A stretch of DNA of 64,000 bases from positions 1,860,001-1,924,000 of the forward strand of contig NZ_AP024643.1 in NCBI RefSeq assembly GCF_019977195.1. The letters are read 5' to 3'. This stretch comes from Arthrobacter sp. StoSoilA2. Its GTDB lineage: Bacteria; Actinomycetota; Actinomycetes; Actinomycetales; Micrococcaceae. A program made the translations under genes and the position numbers. The notes beneath the pieces were generated by a model. It did no database searches. It was not told the DNA's origin and was given only the letters and a program-made list of their open reading frames with translations. Positions 43,426-52,700 of the stretch are shown here, in pieces (the stretch's first letter is position 1; each line of letters starts with the position of its first letter).

Positions 43426-44646
43426 GTGGCAGCACCGCAGAATTACTTGGCCGTCATCAAGGTCGTCGGCATCGGCGGCGGTGGCGTGAACGCAGTCAAC
43501 CGCATGATCGAGGTCGGCCTCCGGGGCGTCGAGTTCATTGCCATCAACACTGACGCGCAAGCGCTCCTCATGAGCGATGCCGACGTCAAGCTCGACGTCG
43601 GTCGTGAGCTTACGCGCGGCCTCGGCGCCGGAGCCAACCCCGAGGTCGGCAAGCAGGCCGCTGAAGACCACGCTGACGAGATCGAAGAAGTTCTCCGCGG
43701 CGCTGACATGGTCTTCGTGACGGCCGGCGAAGGTGGTGGCACCGGAACTGGTGGAGCCCCTGTAGTCGCGCGCATCGCCCGCTCCCTTGGTGCGCTGACC
43801 ATTGGCGTGGTGACCCGCCCCTTCACTTTCGAGGGCCGCCGTCGTGCGGGCTCCGCCGAAGCAGGTATCGATGCCCTGCGTGACGAAGTTGACACCCTGA
43901 TCGTGATCCCCAACGACCGACTCCTGTCCATCAGCGATCGCAACGTCTCCGTCCTGGACGCTTTCCGCTCAGCTGACCAGGTACTGCTCTCCGGTGTCCA
44001 GGGCATTACGGACCTCATCACCACCCCGGGCCTCATCAACCTCGACTTCGCCGACGTCAAATCTGTCATGCAGGGTGCGGGCTCCGCGCTCATGGGTATC
44101 GGATCCGCACGTGGCGAAGACCGCGCGGTGAAAGCTGCCGAGCTGGCCATTGCCTCGCCACTCCTGGAAGCCTCCATTGATGGCGCGCATGGCGTGCTGC
44201 TGTCCATCCAGGGTGGTTCAGACCTCGGCCTGTTCGAAATCAACGAGGCAGCCCGCCTGGTGCAGGAAGTCGCGCACCCGGAAGCGAACATCATCTTCGG
44301 TGCGGTCATCGACGACGCCCTCGGCGACGAAGCCCGCGTCACCGTCATTGCCGCCGGGTTCGACGATGTCAAGGCAACCTCTCCGTCCATGGACCAGTCG
44401 CGTCCCGCGCAGAACCCCGTGCCCGCCGAGCGTCCTGCTGCACCGAGTACCGCTCCCTCCAACGCAAACGCGCCGCAGCATGCAACTGCAGGCATCGGCG
44501 CCGCAGGCCTGAGCAACTGGGGCCAGCAGCGTCCGTCGGCGCTCCCCGCGGACTCCGGCTTCGACGTCGACCTTCCGGCCGTAGTGGAGCCGGACCTGTC
44601 GGGTAGCCGCTCGGATGACCTCGACGTTCCCGATTTCCTGAAGTAA
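43426..44646 (+). CDS. ftsZ: Cell division tubulin homologue FtsZ
   Basis: FtsZ polymerises with GTP to form the division ring. The 406-residue protein has [18 protein letters not shown], the tubulin signature [13 protein letters not shown], the synergy loop [11 protein letters not shown], and a Pro/Ala/Ser-rich linker. The conserved C-terminal peptide DLDVPDFLK contacts SepF and other partners. GTG 43426 is chosen because homology begins three residues later and AAGGGG lies upstream. It has its own promoter within 100 bp, as expected for a gene needed in larger amounts than its neighbours. Confidence 0.97.
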   Translation: MAAPQNYLAVIKVVGIGGGGVNAVNRMIEVGLRGVEFIAINTDAQALLMSDADVKLDVGRELTRGLGAGANPEVGKQAAEDHADEIEEVLRGADMVFVTAGEGGGTGTGGAPVVARIARSLGALTIGVVTRPFTFEGRRRAGSAEAGIDALRDEVDTLIVIPNDRLLSISDRNVSVLDAFRSADQVLLSGVQGITDLITTPGLINLDFADVKSVMQGAGSALMGIGSARGEDRAVKAAELAIASPLLEASIDGAHGVLLSIQGGSDLGLFEINEAARLVQEVAHPEANIIFGAVIDDALGDEARVTVIAAGFDDVKATSPSMDQSRPAQNPVPAERPAAPSTAPSNANAPQHATAGIGAAGLSNWGQQRPSALPADSGFDVDLPAVVEPDLSGSRSDDLDVPDFLK

Positions 44647-44670
44647 GCGGGCTTCGAGAGTCGATATCCC

Positions 44671-45381
44671 GTGTTTTGGTGGCGCAATGAAGTACGGCCC
44701 GGCGTTTCTGTTGCCTTCACGGACACAGGCGCCGGGAACCTGGCCCTCCATGTGGGGGACAACCCCGGGGATGTGAGTGCGCGTCGTTCCCGGTTGGACG
44801 ATGCCGCAAGCCTGGGCAACCGTAGCTTTCAGTACATGGACCAGGTCCATGGCAATGAGGTCGCGCTTATCTCGAGCTATGGTCCCGGTCCCACCGCGGA
44901 TGCAATGGTCTCAGTGCCTTCGGCTGGCCAGGCTGCCCAGCCATTGTCGGTCATGGTGGCTGACTGTGTTCCTGTGGTCCTCATTGGAGATGCAGGCGAT
45001 CGCGGTCCCGTCATCGCTGTTGCGCATGCAGGCCGGCCGGGCGTAGCCTCCGCTGTTGTCCCGGCAACCGTCAACGAGATGCGCATGCTCGGTGCCCTGA
45101 ACATCAGTGCCTGGCTGGGGCCCTCTATTTGCGGCTCCTGCTATGAGGTTCCCGAGCAGCTTCGCGAAGAAGTTGCCAGGGTGGCACCTGCCGCCTGGTC
45201 GAGCACATCGTGGGGAACGCCGGCTTTGGACCTTCCCGCCGGTGTTCGCGCCCAGCTGGCCGAAGAAGGCGTCACCGTTGAGTACTCAGGGGAATGCACC
45301 CTGGAAAATGACTCCCTTTATTCCTACCGGCGGGATCCCCGTACCGGGCGATTCGCAGGTTTGGTGTGGACGCATGACTAG
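44671..45381 (+). CDS. pgeF: Purine nucleoside phosphorylase / laccase-domain protein (YfiH/PgeF family)
   Basis: The 236-residue protein belongs to the former DUF152 family. It has the metal-ligand histidine in YMDQVHGNEV, the cysteine in VADCVPVVLIG, AHAGRPGVASAVV and GPSICGSCYEVP. Family members were described as laccase-like enzymes, adenosine phosphorylases, or as editing misincorporated peptidoglycan residues (PgeF); the last fits its place after ftsZ. GTG start 24 bp after ftsZ. Its end overlaps the next gene by 8 nt. AHAGRPG in place of the common AHAGWRG is a small departure. Confidence 0.88.
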   Translation: MFWWRNEVRPGVSVAFTDTGAGNLALHVGDNPGDVSARRSRLDDAASLGNRSFQYMDQVHGNEVALISSYGPGPTADAMVSVPSAGQAAQPLSVMVADCVPVVLIGDAGDRGPVIAVAHAGRPGVASAVVPATVNEMRMLGALNISAWLGPSICGSCYEVPEQLREEVARVAPAAWSSTSWGTPALDLPAGVRAQLAEEGVTVEYSGECTLENDSLYSYRRDPRTGRFAGLVWTHD

Positions 45382-46132
45382 CCTTGGGCAAGATAACGCG
45401 GTGTCCGGCGTTGCAGGTTCTGATGCCCGCACCACTGAACTCGCCCGGCGGCTTGAGATTGTTCAGACGCGGATTTCGGCGGCGACGGCTGCGGCGGGAC
45501 GCGTGGATCTGCCAGGGCTGATCGTCGTGACCAAGTTCCACCCGGCAGCTGATGTCCGGCGACTATCCACGCTGGGTGTCCGGGATTTCGGCGAGAACCG
45601 GGACCAGGAGGCTGCAGGCAAAAGCGCCGAACTCACGGACCTGGACGTTCGATGGCATTTCATTGGCCAATTGCAGAGCAAAAAAGCGAAATCAGTGGCT
45701 AAATACGCCTACTCGGTGCAGTCTGTGGATCGTCCCCAGGTGATTGAGGCACTTGAAAAGGCAGTCGCCCGGGAACGGGACGCCACAGGGCGGAATGACC
45801 TTGAGTGCTACATCCAAGTCAGTTTGGATGACGACGCCGGGGCGCACCGTGGTGGGGCGCGGCCCACGGAAGTGGAATCCCTGGCGGCAATGATCGCTTC
45901 TGCGCCAGGACTGTGGCTCGCCGGGGTGATGGCTGTGGCCCCGCTGGGTGCAGATCCTGAAGCGGCCTTTGAGCGGCTTGCGGGTGTTTCCGCAGAACTT
46001 AGGACCAATCATCCGGCTGCTTCAGGGATATCAGCGGGGATGAGCCAGGACCTTGAGGCCGCTATCAAGTTTGGGGCGACACACCTGAGAATTGGCTCCG
46101 ATATTCTCGGTTCGCGTCCGGCCGTGGGGTAG
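45374..46132 (+). CDS. yggS: Pyridoxal phosphate homeostasis protein (YggS/PLPBP)
   Basis: This fold-type III PLP-binding protein helps control free pyridoxal phosphate and amino acid pools. The 252-residue sequence has the PLP lysine in LIVVTKFHPAADVRRL, FGENRDQEAAGKSAEL, WHFIGQLQSKKAK, VSLDDDAGAHRGG and GMSQDLEAAIKFGATHLRIGSDILG. ATG 45374 overlaps the pgeF stop by 8 nt. The frame is open upstream inside pgeF, but that part is a shadow. Its place between ftsZ and sepF is conserved in many Gram-positive bacteria. Confidence 0.94.
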   Translation: MTSLGQDNAVSGVAGSDARTTELARRLEIVQTRISAATAAAGRVDLPGLIVVTKFHPAADVRRLSTLGVRDFGENRDQEAAGKSAELTDLDVRWHFIGQLQSKKAKSVAKYAYSVQSVDRPQVIEALEKAVARERDATGRNDLECYIQVSLDDDAGAHRGGARPTEVESLAAMIASAPGLWLAGVMAVAPLGADPEAAFERLAGVSAELRTNHPAASGISAGMSQDLEAAIKFGATHLRIGSDILGSRPAVG

Positions 46133-46140
46133 CGTCAAAG

Positions 46141-46189
46141 TATTGGAATGACGGGCCGGGGTTCCAATATGTCAAGTCATGGCGGCCCG
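46141..46189 (+). promoter_or_regulatory. Two mutually exclusive hairpins in the sepF leader
   Basis: TATTGGAA (46141-46148) pairs with TTCCAATA (46162-46169). CGGGCCG (46152-46158), which lies in that loop, pairs with CGGCCCG (46183-46189). The two cannot form at once, an arrangement like an attenuator or translational switch before sepF. Confidence 0.4.
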
Positions 46190-46217
46190 CCTACTGCAGA
46201 AACGATAGGAGTGCACC

Positions 46218-46751
46218 ATGGCTGGCGCTCTGCGCAAGACAATGATCTATCTTGGGCTCGCCGACGGCGATGAACACTACGAATCTGAGCAGGCCGTCGC
46301 GCACCACGACGAAGAACGCCCCCAGGCACAGGACCGGGAAGAGCGCCGAGCGCCTGCACCCGTCCGGGAAGTTGTCCGTGAAATGCCCACTGTTGACGCC
46401 GAAGAGGAATACCGCGCACCCGTGACACCCATTAAGCGTGCGGCGTCGAGCCGCGAAGATGCCTCGGGTTTGAGGCAGATCACCACAGTCCATCCGCGTT
46501 CCTATAACGACGCCAAGATTATTGGCGAAAGCTTCCGGGATGGCATTCCCGTGATCATGAACGTCACCGATATGGGCGAGGCAGATGCCAAGCGTTTGGT
46601 GGATTTCTCGGCCGGTTTGGTCTTTGGCCTCCATGGCAGCATCGAGAGGGTGACCAACAAGGTCTTCCTGTTGTCGCCGTCGTATGTTGAAGTCATCGGG
46701 GACGACAAGAAGGCCAGCGAAACGCAGGCCAGCTTCTTCAACCAGAGCTAA
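46218..46751 (+). CDS. sepF: Cell division protein SepF
   Basis: SepF anchors FtsZ to the membrane; in actinobacteria, which lack FtsA and ZipA, it is the main anchor. The 177-residue protein has an N-terminal amphipathic segment ([15 protein letters not shown]), an acidic Arg/Glu/Pro-rich linker, and the C-terminal SepF domain: [65 protein letters not shown] precedes ATG. Its short leader carries competing inverted repeats. Confidence 0.96.
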   Translation: MAGALRKTMIYLGLADGDEHYESEQAVAHHDEERPQAQDREERRAPAPVREVVREMPTVDAEEEYRAPVTPIKRAASSREDASGLRQITTVHPRSYNDAKIIGESFRDGIPVIMNVTDMGEADAKRLVDFSAGLVFGLHGSIERVTNKVFLLSPSYVEVIGDDKKASETQASFFNQS

Positions 46752-46767
46752 GAACGATCGCTACGAT

Positions 46768-46797
46768 GATGCCAGGCGGGTCAACCTGCCTGGCATC
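46768..46797 (+). terminator. Hairpin between sepF and yggT
   Basis: GATGCCAGGC (46768-46777) pairs perfectly with GCCTGGCATC (46788-46797), and the loop bases GGGT/ACCT can extend the stem. No T-run, so it is probably partial termination or mRNA processing. Confidence 0.55.
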
Positions 46798-46858
46798 TGT
46801 GTTGCAATAGTAAGGACCGATCGGCATTCCGGAACAAGTGGGAGATCTGAGCTAACTC

Positions 46859-47146
46859 GTGGGCATTGTTTTCGGCCTTATCTATATTGTGTTGTTGCTG
46901 TTTTTCATTGCCCTTATCATCAGGCTGATCTTCGAATGGGTTCAGATGTTCGCCCGTCAATGGCGTCCCCGCGGTGTGGCGTTGGTAACAGCCCATGTTG
47001 TCTACTCGGTGACAGACCCGCCACTGAGGAGGCTTCGCAGGTTGATACCTCCACTGCAGCTGGGTGGAATCTCCCTGGACCTGGGCTTCCTGATCCTGAT
47101 TATCGCCGTGAGCATTGCCATGGCGGTGAGCAGTAGCCTGGCGTAG
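46859..47146 (+). CDS. YggT-family membrane protein
   Basis: The 95-residue protein has two transmembrane segments (IVFGLIYIVLLLFFIALIIRLI and LGGISLDLGFLILIIAVSIAMA) joined by a loop with VTDPPLRRLRRLIPPLQLGG, the YggT signature (TDP...R..IPP). YggT proteins sit between sepF and divIVA in many Gram-positive bacteria and are suspected to act in division or osmotic tolerance, without a defined activity. GTG start 107 bp after sepF. Confidence 0.9.
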   Translation: MGIVFGLIYIVLLLFFIALIIRLIFEWVQMFARQWRPRGVALVTAHVVYSVTDPPLRRLRRLIPPLQLGGISLDLGFLILIIAVSIAMAVSSSLA

Positions 47147-47207
47147 CTGCGCAGTGATGCTGTACCGCGGAACCGGGGGCTCGCGATGGGTCTGAAGGCC
47201 GCAAATT

Positions 47208-47239
47208 CTCCAATTCAACACGATGGTGTTGAATTGGAG
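47208..47239. promoter_or_regulatory. Perfect 14-bp inverted repeat upstream of divIVA
   Basis: CTCCAATTCAACAC (47208-47221) and GTGTTGAATTGGAG (47226-47239) are perfect 14-bp arms around GATG. There is no T-run after it. It lies 61 bp after yggT and 78 bp before divIVA, so it may be a terminator, an operator for divIVA, or an mRNA processing structure. Confidence 0.6.
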
Positions 47240-47317
47240 GAACCAGATGATATTTAGGTACCGTAGTTTTGAACGGCCGGAAGGCCTACTGACTAACTAG
47301 ACCAACGAGGTGACCAG

Positions 47318-48013
47318 ATGGCTTTGACGCCAGAAGACGTTGTCAACAAGCGCTTTCAGCCGACCAAGTTCCGCGAAGGCTACGACCAGGACGAGGTAGA
47401 TGACTTCCTCGACGAGATCGTGGTTGAGCTGCGCCGCCTGAACCAGGAGAACGACGAACTTCGCAAGAAGCTCGGCGAAGCTGGCTCGGCTGTGCCCGCG
47501 GCAACTGCTGCGGCTCCGGTCGTCGAGAAGGTTCCTGCCCCGGCCAAGGTGGACAAGGAAGCCGAGGCCAAGGCGGAAGCCGAAGCGAAGGCTGCTGAGG
47601 CTGCCAAGAAGAAGGAAGCCGAGCAGGCCGCTGCGGCTGCCGCAGCCAAGGCACCGGCTCCCAGCAACGGTGTTACGCCTACCGCTGAGTCCGCTGCAGG
47701 CCTGCTGGCCATGGCGCAGCAGATGCACGACAAGCACGTTGCCGACGGTGCGCAGCAGAAGGAAAAGATTATCGCTGAGGCGCAGATCGAGGCTTCCAGC
47801 CTGGTCAACGACGCCCAGGAGAAGTCCCGTAAGATCCTTGGTGCCCTTGAGCAACAGCGTTCGGTCCTGGAGCGCAAGGTTGAACAGCTCCGTGGTTTCG
47901 AACGTGACTACCGCTCACGCCTGAAGGCATACATCGAGGGCCAGCTGCGCGACCTCGACGCCCGTGGTTCCGTCGCTGCCCCTGAGGTCGGCGAAGCAAC
48001 CGCTGACGTTTAG
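47318..48013 (+). CDS. divIVA: Polar growth organiser DivIVA (Wag31)
   Basis: DivIVA marks poles and septa and directs wall synthesis in actinobacteria. The 231-residue protein starts with the lipid-binding N-terminal domain MALTPEDVVNKRFQPTKFRE, followed by GYDQDEVDDFLDEIVVELRRL and a first coiled coil. Next is an Ala/Lys/Glu/Pro linker of about 70 residues, then a second long coiled coil (about residues 130-210). In mycobacteria Wag31 is phosphorylated by PknA/PknB. GAGGTG precedes ATG. It is the last gene of the division cluster and is followed by a terminator. Confidence 0.95.
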   Translation: MALTPEDVVNKRFQPTKFREGYDQDEVDDFLDEIVVELRRLNQENDELRKKLGEAGSAVPAATAAAPVVEKVPAPAKVDKEAEAKAEAEAKAAEAAKKKEAEQAAAAAAAKAPAPSNGVTPTAESAAGLLAMAQQMHDKHVADGAQQKEKIIAEAQIEASSLVNDAQEKSRKILGALEQQRSVLERKVEQLRGFERDYRSRLKAYIEGQLRDLDARGSVAAPEVGEATADV

Positions 48014-48024
48014 CAAGTATTCTG

Positions 48025-48062
48025 AAAGCCGGTGGCTGGGGTCTCCTCTGCCACCGGCTTTT
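48025..48062 (+). terminator. Terminator after divIVA
   Basis: AAAGCCGGTGGC (48025-48036) pairs with GCCACCGGCTTT (48050-48061), ending in a T-run. It closes the division cluster. Confidence 0.9.
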
Positions 48063-48111
48063 GCTGTTAACACCCTGACAGCAGCCCCAACGCTCCACGA
48101 ACGAAAGCACT

Positions 48112-48717
48112 ATGACCGACGACCTCACCGACGACGCATCCCGGCCGGAACTTCCCGTCCGGAAATGGCGTCCTGCAATGCTCTGGCTCTTTGCCGGCTT
48201 TGCGGTTTTTGCCTATGTCTTTGACCAGCTCACCAAGCTCTGGGTGACCAGCACCATGACAGAAGGTGAGCGCATTCCAGTGCTGCCACCACTGCTGCAC
48301 TGGTACTACATCCGGAATTCAGGGGCAGCTTTTTCCATCGGTGAGAACGTCACTTGGATCTTCACGATCGTCATGGCCGGGGTGTCTGTAGCCATCCTTT
48401 TGCAGTTGCGACGGCTCGGCTCCGCCTGGTGGGCATTGTCGCTTGGGCTGCTGCTTGGCGGTGCATTGGGAAACCTGACCGACCGCTTGTTCCGTGAACC
48501 GTCCTTCGCCATGGGCCATGTAGTGGATTTCATCCAGGTACCAAACTTTGCGATCTTCAACATCGCCGACTCCGCTGTGGTGTCGGGCGTTGTCATCATT
48601 TGCCTGCTGACCCTGCGCGGGGTGGGCATGGATGGCACCCGGCAAGTGGCCGCACCGAAGTCAGCGAAGCCAGCCAAGCCGGCTCCGGGCTCCAGCGGGG
48701 AGACTGTCGGTGAGTGA
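48112..48717 (+). CDS. lspA: Lipoprotein signal peptidase
   Basis: LspA is the aspartic protease that removes the signal peptide of lipidated prolipoproteins. The 201-residue protein has four transmembrane helices and the conserved motifs [39 protein letters not shown] and [11 protein letters not shown]; the two catalytic aspartates lie in NLTDRL and FNIADS. A Lys/Pro/Ala tail follows. One likely substrate, the lipoprotein at 25597-26166, is in this window. Its end overlaps the next gene by 8 nt. Confidence 0.95.
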   Translation: MTDDLTDDASRPELPVRKWRPAMLWLFAGFAVFAYVFDQLTKLWVTSTMTEGERIPVLPPLLHWYYIRNSGAAFSIGENVTWIFTIVMAGVSVAILLQLRRLGSAWWALSLGLLLGGALGNLTDRLFREPSFAMGHVVDFIQVPNFAIFNIADSAVVSGVVIICLLTLRGVGMDGTRQVAAPKSAKPAKPAPGSSGETVGE

Positions 48718-49636
48718 ATCGGTTGTAGTACCTGAGGACCTTGCAGGAGCGCGGGCTGACGCCGGCCTTGCAAGGTTGCTGGACATTTCGCGTTCTGCTG
48801 CGGCGCTGCTTATCGCCGAAGGAAACGTCACCAGCGGCGGTGCGGCTCTCGGCAAGTCAGCAAAGCTCATTGCGGGCGCGGTGCTGGACGTCACGGTTCC
48901 CGAGCGGCCGGATCCCTTGGAAGTCGTGGAGGAAGTTGTGGAAGGCCTGAAGATCCTGCTGGATGACGAGGAATTCGTTGTCATCGACAAACCCGTGGGA
49001 GTGGCGGCGCATCCATCGCCTGGTTGGGTGGGGCCCACGGTGGTCGGAGGCCTGGCTGGAGCGGGCTACCGGATTTCGACGTCGGGAGCACCCGAGCGTG
49101 CGGGCATCGTCCACAGGCTCGACGTCGGCACTTCCGGCGTGATGGTCGTGGCCAAGACCGAGCATGCCTACACGGTCCTCAAGAGGGCTTTCAAGGAACG
49201 CACGGTGGACAAGGTCTACCACGCGGTTGTCCAAGGACTTCCGGATCCGCTGGAGGGCACTATTGATGCCCCGATCGGCCGCCACCCCGGCCACGACTGG
49301 CGCTTCGCGGTGATCGAAGACGGCCGGCCCTCAGTGACGCACTACGAGGTCCTGGAAGCCTTTGGTAAAGCTACGTTGGTGGAGGTGCACCTGGAAACCG
49401 GCCGCACGCACCAGATCAGGGTCCACTTCTCGGCATTGCGGCACCCTTGCGCCGGCGATCTCACCTATGGTGCTGATCCCCGTCTCGCAGCAAACCTGGG
49501 ACTGACCCGGCAGTGGCTTCATGCCCGGCAACTGGGTTTCACACACCCGCGGACCGGCGAGTGGGTGGAAGTCACCAGCGACTACCCGGCGGACCTTCAG
49601 TACGCCTTGGACCTGCTGGCCACGGGCTCAGCCTAG
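48710..49636 (+). CDS. RluA/RluD-family 23S rRNA pseudouridine synthase
   Basis: The 308-residue enzyme converts specific uridines to pseudouridine. An N-terminal S4 RNA-binding domain ([25 protein letters not shown] shape) precedes the catalytic domain with [14 protein letters not shown], the active-site [16 protein letters not shown] with the catalytic aspartate, and [13 protein letters not shown]. RluD is the closest well-known member and normally modifies helix 69, but the exact target is inferred. GTG 48710 overlaps the lspA stop by 8 nt, the common lspA-rluD pairing. Confidence 0.92.
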   Translation: MSESVVVPEDLAGARADAGLARLLDISRSAAALLIAEGNVTSGGAALGKSAKLIAGAVLDVTVPERPDPLEVVEEVVEGLKILLDDEEFVVIDKPVGVAAHPSPGWVGPTVVGGLAGAGYRISTSGAPERAGIVHRLDVGTSGVMVVAKTEHAYTVLKRAFKERTVDKVYHAVVQGLPDPLEGTIDAPIGRHPGHDWRFAVIEDGRPSVTHYEVLEAFGKATLVEVHLETGRTHQIRVHFSALRHPCAGDLTYGADPRLAANLGLTRQWLHARQLGFTHPRTGEWVEVTSDYPADLQYALDLLATGSA

Positions 49637-49694
49637 GCATCCGTTCCGGGCCGGCCCGGTCCAAGGGCTCCGCATTTTGTCGGGGGCGGGACGG

Positions 49695-49700
49695 TAGACT
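49695..49700 (+). promoter_or_regulatory. -10 element, leaderless start of dnaE
   Basis: TAGACT lies 6 nt before the GTG at 49707; no ribosome-binding site is seen. Confidence 0.5.
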
Positions 49701-49706
49701 GTCGTG

Positions 49707-52700
49707 GTGACTTCCAGCAATGATTCGTTCGTCCACCTGCACACCCACACCGAATACTCCATGCTGGATGGAGCGGCCCGACTGGGTGAGCTGTTCGATG
49801 AAACCGAACGCCTGGGGATGCCCGCCCTGGCCACCACTGATCACGGCTACCTCTTTGGTGCCTTCGATTTTTGGCGCAAGGCCACCGACAAGGGCATCAA
49901 GCCGATCATCGGTGTAGAAGCCTACGTAACCCCTGGTACGGCCCGGGGGGACAAAGAACGTGTCCGGTGGGGGGATGAGAGCCAGCGCAAGGACGACGTC
50001 TCCGGTGGTGGTTCCTACACCCACATGACGCTTCTGAGCTACAACAACGTTGGCATGCGGAACCTGTTCCGGGCTTCGTCCATTGCTTCATTGGATTCCG
50101 TCTTTGGCAAGTGGCCCCGCCTGGACCGGGAATTGCTCAATACGTACTCCGAGGGGCTTATTGCCACTACCGGATGCCCGTCCGGCGAAGTCCAGACCCG
50201 CCTTCGGCTTGGCCAGTACCGCGAGGCGCTGGAGGCCGCGGCAGAGTTCAGGGACATCTTTGGCGCGGAGAACTATTTCTGCGAGCTGATGGACCATGGC
50301 CTGGACATTGAACGCCGCGTCACCGGGGACCTCCTGCGCCTGGCCAAGGACCTGAACCTTCCCCTGGTGGCCACGAACGACCTCCACTACACGCACGAGC
50401 ACGATGCGAAGGCGCACGAGGCACTGCTGGCCATTCAGTCCGGTTCCACGCTTCTTGAGCCCACGTACGACAACGGCGGATCCAGGTTTGCCTTCTCCGG
50501 CAGCGGCTACTACCTGAAATCCCCGCAGGAAATGCGTGAGCTTTTCCGTGATCACCCGGATGCCTGCGATAACACGCTGCTCATTGCCGAACGTTGCGAG
50601 GTGTCCTTCAACACCGACGCCAACTACATGCCGCGCTTTCCTTGCCCGCCGGGCGAGGACGAAACCTCCTGGCTGGTCAAGGAAGTGGACAAGGGGCTGG
50701 CCTACCGCTATCCGCAGGGCGTGCCGGACAAGGTGCGCAAGCAGGCTGACTACGAACTCGGGGTCATCACCTCGATGGGCTTCCCCGGGTACTTCCTCGT
50801 GGTGGCCGACTTCATCAACTGGGCCAAGAACAACGGGATCCGCGTTGGTCCGGGGCGTGGTTCCGGTGCAGGCTCCATGGTGGCCTACGCCATGCGTATT
50901 ACCGACCTTGATCCGCTCCAGCACGGCCTGATCTTCGAGCGCTTCCTCAACCCGGACCGTGTCTCGATGCCTGACTTCGACGTCGACTTCGATGATCGCC
51001 GCCGCTCCGAGGTGATCGACTACGTCACGAAGAAGTACGGCGACGAGCGCGTGGCGATGATCGTCACGTATGGAACCATCAAGACCAAGCAGGCGCTCAA
51101 GGACTCCTCCCGTGTGCTTGGCTACCCGTTCAGCATGGGCGAGCAGTTGACCAAGGCCCTGCCGCCGGCCGTCATGGCCAAGGACATCCCACTGGCCGAC
51201 ATCCAGAACCCGGAGTCCAAGCGCTACAGCGAAGCAGGAGATTTCCGCCAGCTGATCGCCACGGACCCCGAGGCTGCCAAGGTCTTTGAGACTGCGCTGG
51301 GCATTGAGGGCCTGAAACGCCAATGGGGTGTCCATGCCGCCGGAGTCATCATGTCCTCGGACCCCATCATCGATGTCATTCCGATCATGCGCCGTTTCCA
51401 GGACGGCCAGGTTATTACCCAGTTCGATTACCCAACGTCCGAGGGCCTCGGCCTGATCAAGATGGACTTCCTGGGCCTCCGGAACCTCACGATCATTTCC
51501 GACGCCCTGGAAAACATCAAGATGAACCGCGGTGTCGACCTGGACCTGGAAAACCTCGCACTGGATGACGCCGCCTCCTACGAGCTCCTGGCGCGCGGTG
51601 ACACCTTGGGCGTGTTCCAGCTCGACGGCGGGCCCATGCGGTCCCTGCTCAAACTCATGAAGCCTGACAACTTCGAAGACATCTCCGCTGTCCTTGCGCT
51701 GTACCGGCCTGGACCCATGGGCGCCAACGCCCACACCGACTACGCCCTGCGTAAAAACGGGATCCAGGAAGTAATTCCCATCCACCCGGAGTTGGAAGAA
51801 CCGCTCAAGGAAATCCTGGGTGGGACATTCGGCCTGATCGTGTACCAGGAACAGGTTATGGCGGTGGCGCAGAAGCTTGCCGGCTACTCGCTGGGCCAAG
51901 CCGACATCCTGCGCCGTGCCATGGGCAAGAAGAAGAAGTCGGAGCTGGACAAGCAGTTCGCCGGCTTCTCCCAAGGCATGCAGGACAACGGCTACTCCAT
52001 GGCCGCCGTCAAGACGCTCTGGGACATTCTGCTTCCGTTCTCCGACTACGCCTTCAATAAAGCGCACTCGGCCGCTTATGGGGTCATTTCTTACTGGACT
52101 GCCTACTTGAAGGCACATTATGCGCCCGAGTACATGGCTGCCCTGCTGACGTCCGTCGGTGATGACAAGGACAAGTCTGCGATCTATCTCAACGAGTGCC
52201 GCCGGATGGGCATTACCGTTCTTCCGCCGGACGTCAATGAATCCTCGTTGAACTTCACCCCTGTGGGAACGGACATCCGCTTCGGCATGGGGGCCATCCG
52301 AAACGTCGGCGTGAACGTGGTGGAAGCCATGGTCTCTGCGCGGGCCACGGAGGGCAGCTACACATCGTTCAAGGACTTCCTGATGAAGGTGCCTGCCGTT
52401 GTCTGCAACAAGCGCACGATCGAATCCTTGATCAAGGCCGGTGCCTTCGACTCGCTTGGACACCATCGCCGTGCTTTGGCCATGATCCACGAAGAAGCCA
52501 TCGACTCCGTCATCACCCTCAAGCGCAATGAGGCAATCGGCCAGTTTGACCTCTTCGCCGGCTTCGAGGACCAGGAACCTGAAGCTTCGCTGACTACGGA
52601 AATTCCGGACCTTCCCGAATGGGAGAAGAAGGACAAGCTGTCCTTCGAGCGCGACATGCTCGGTCTCTATGTTTCGGATCACCCCTTGCAGGGCTTGGAA

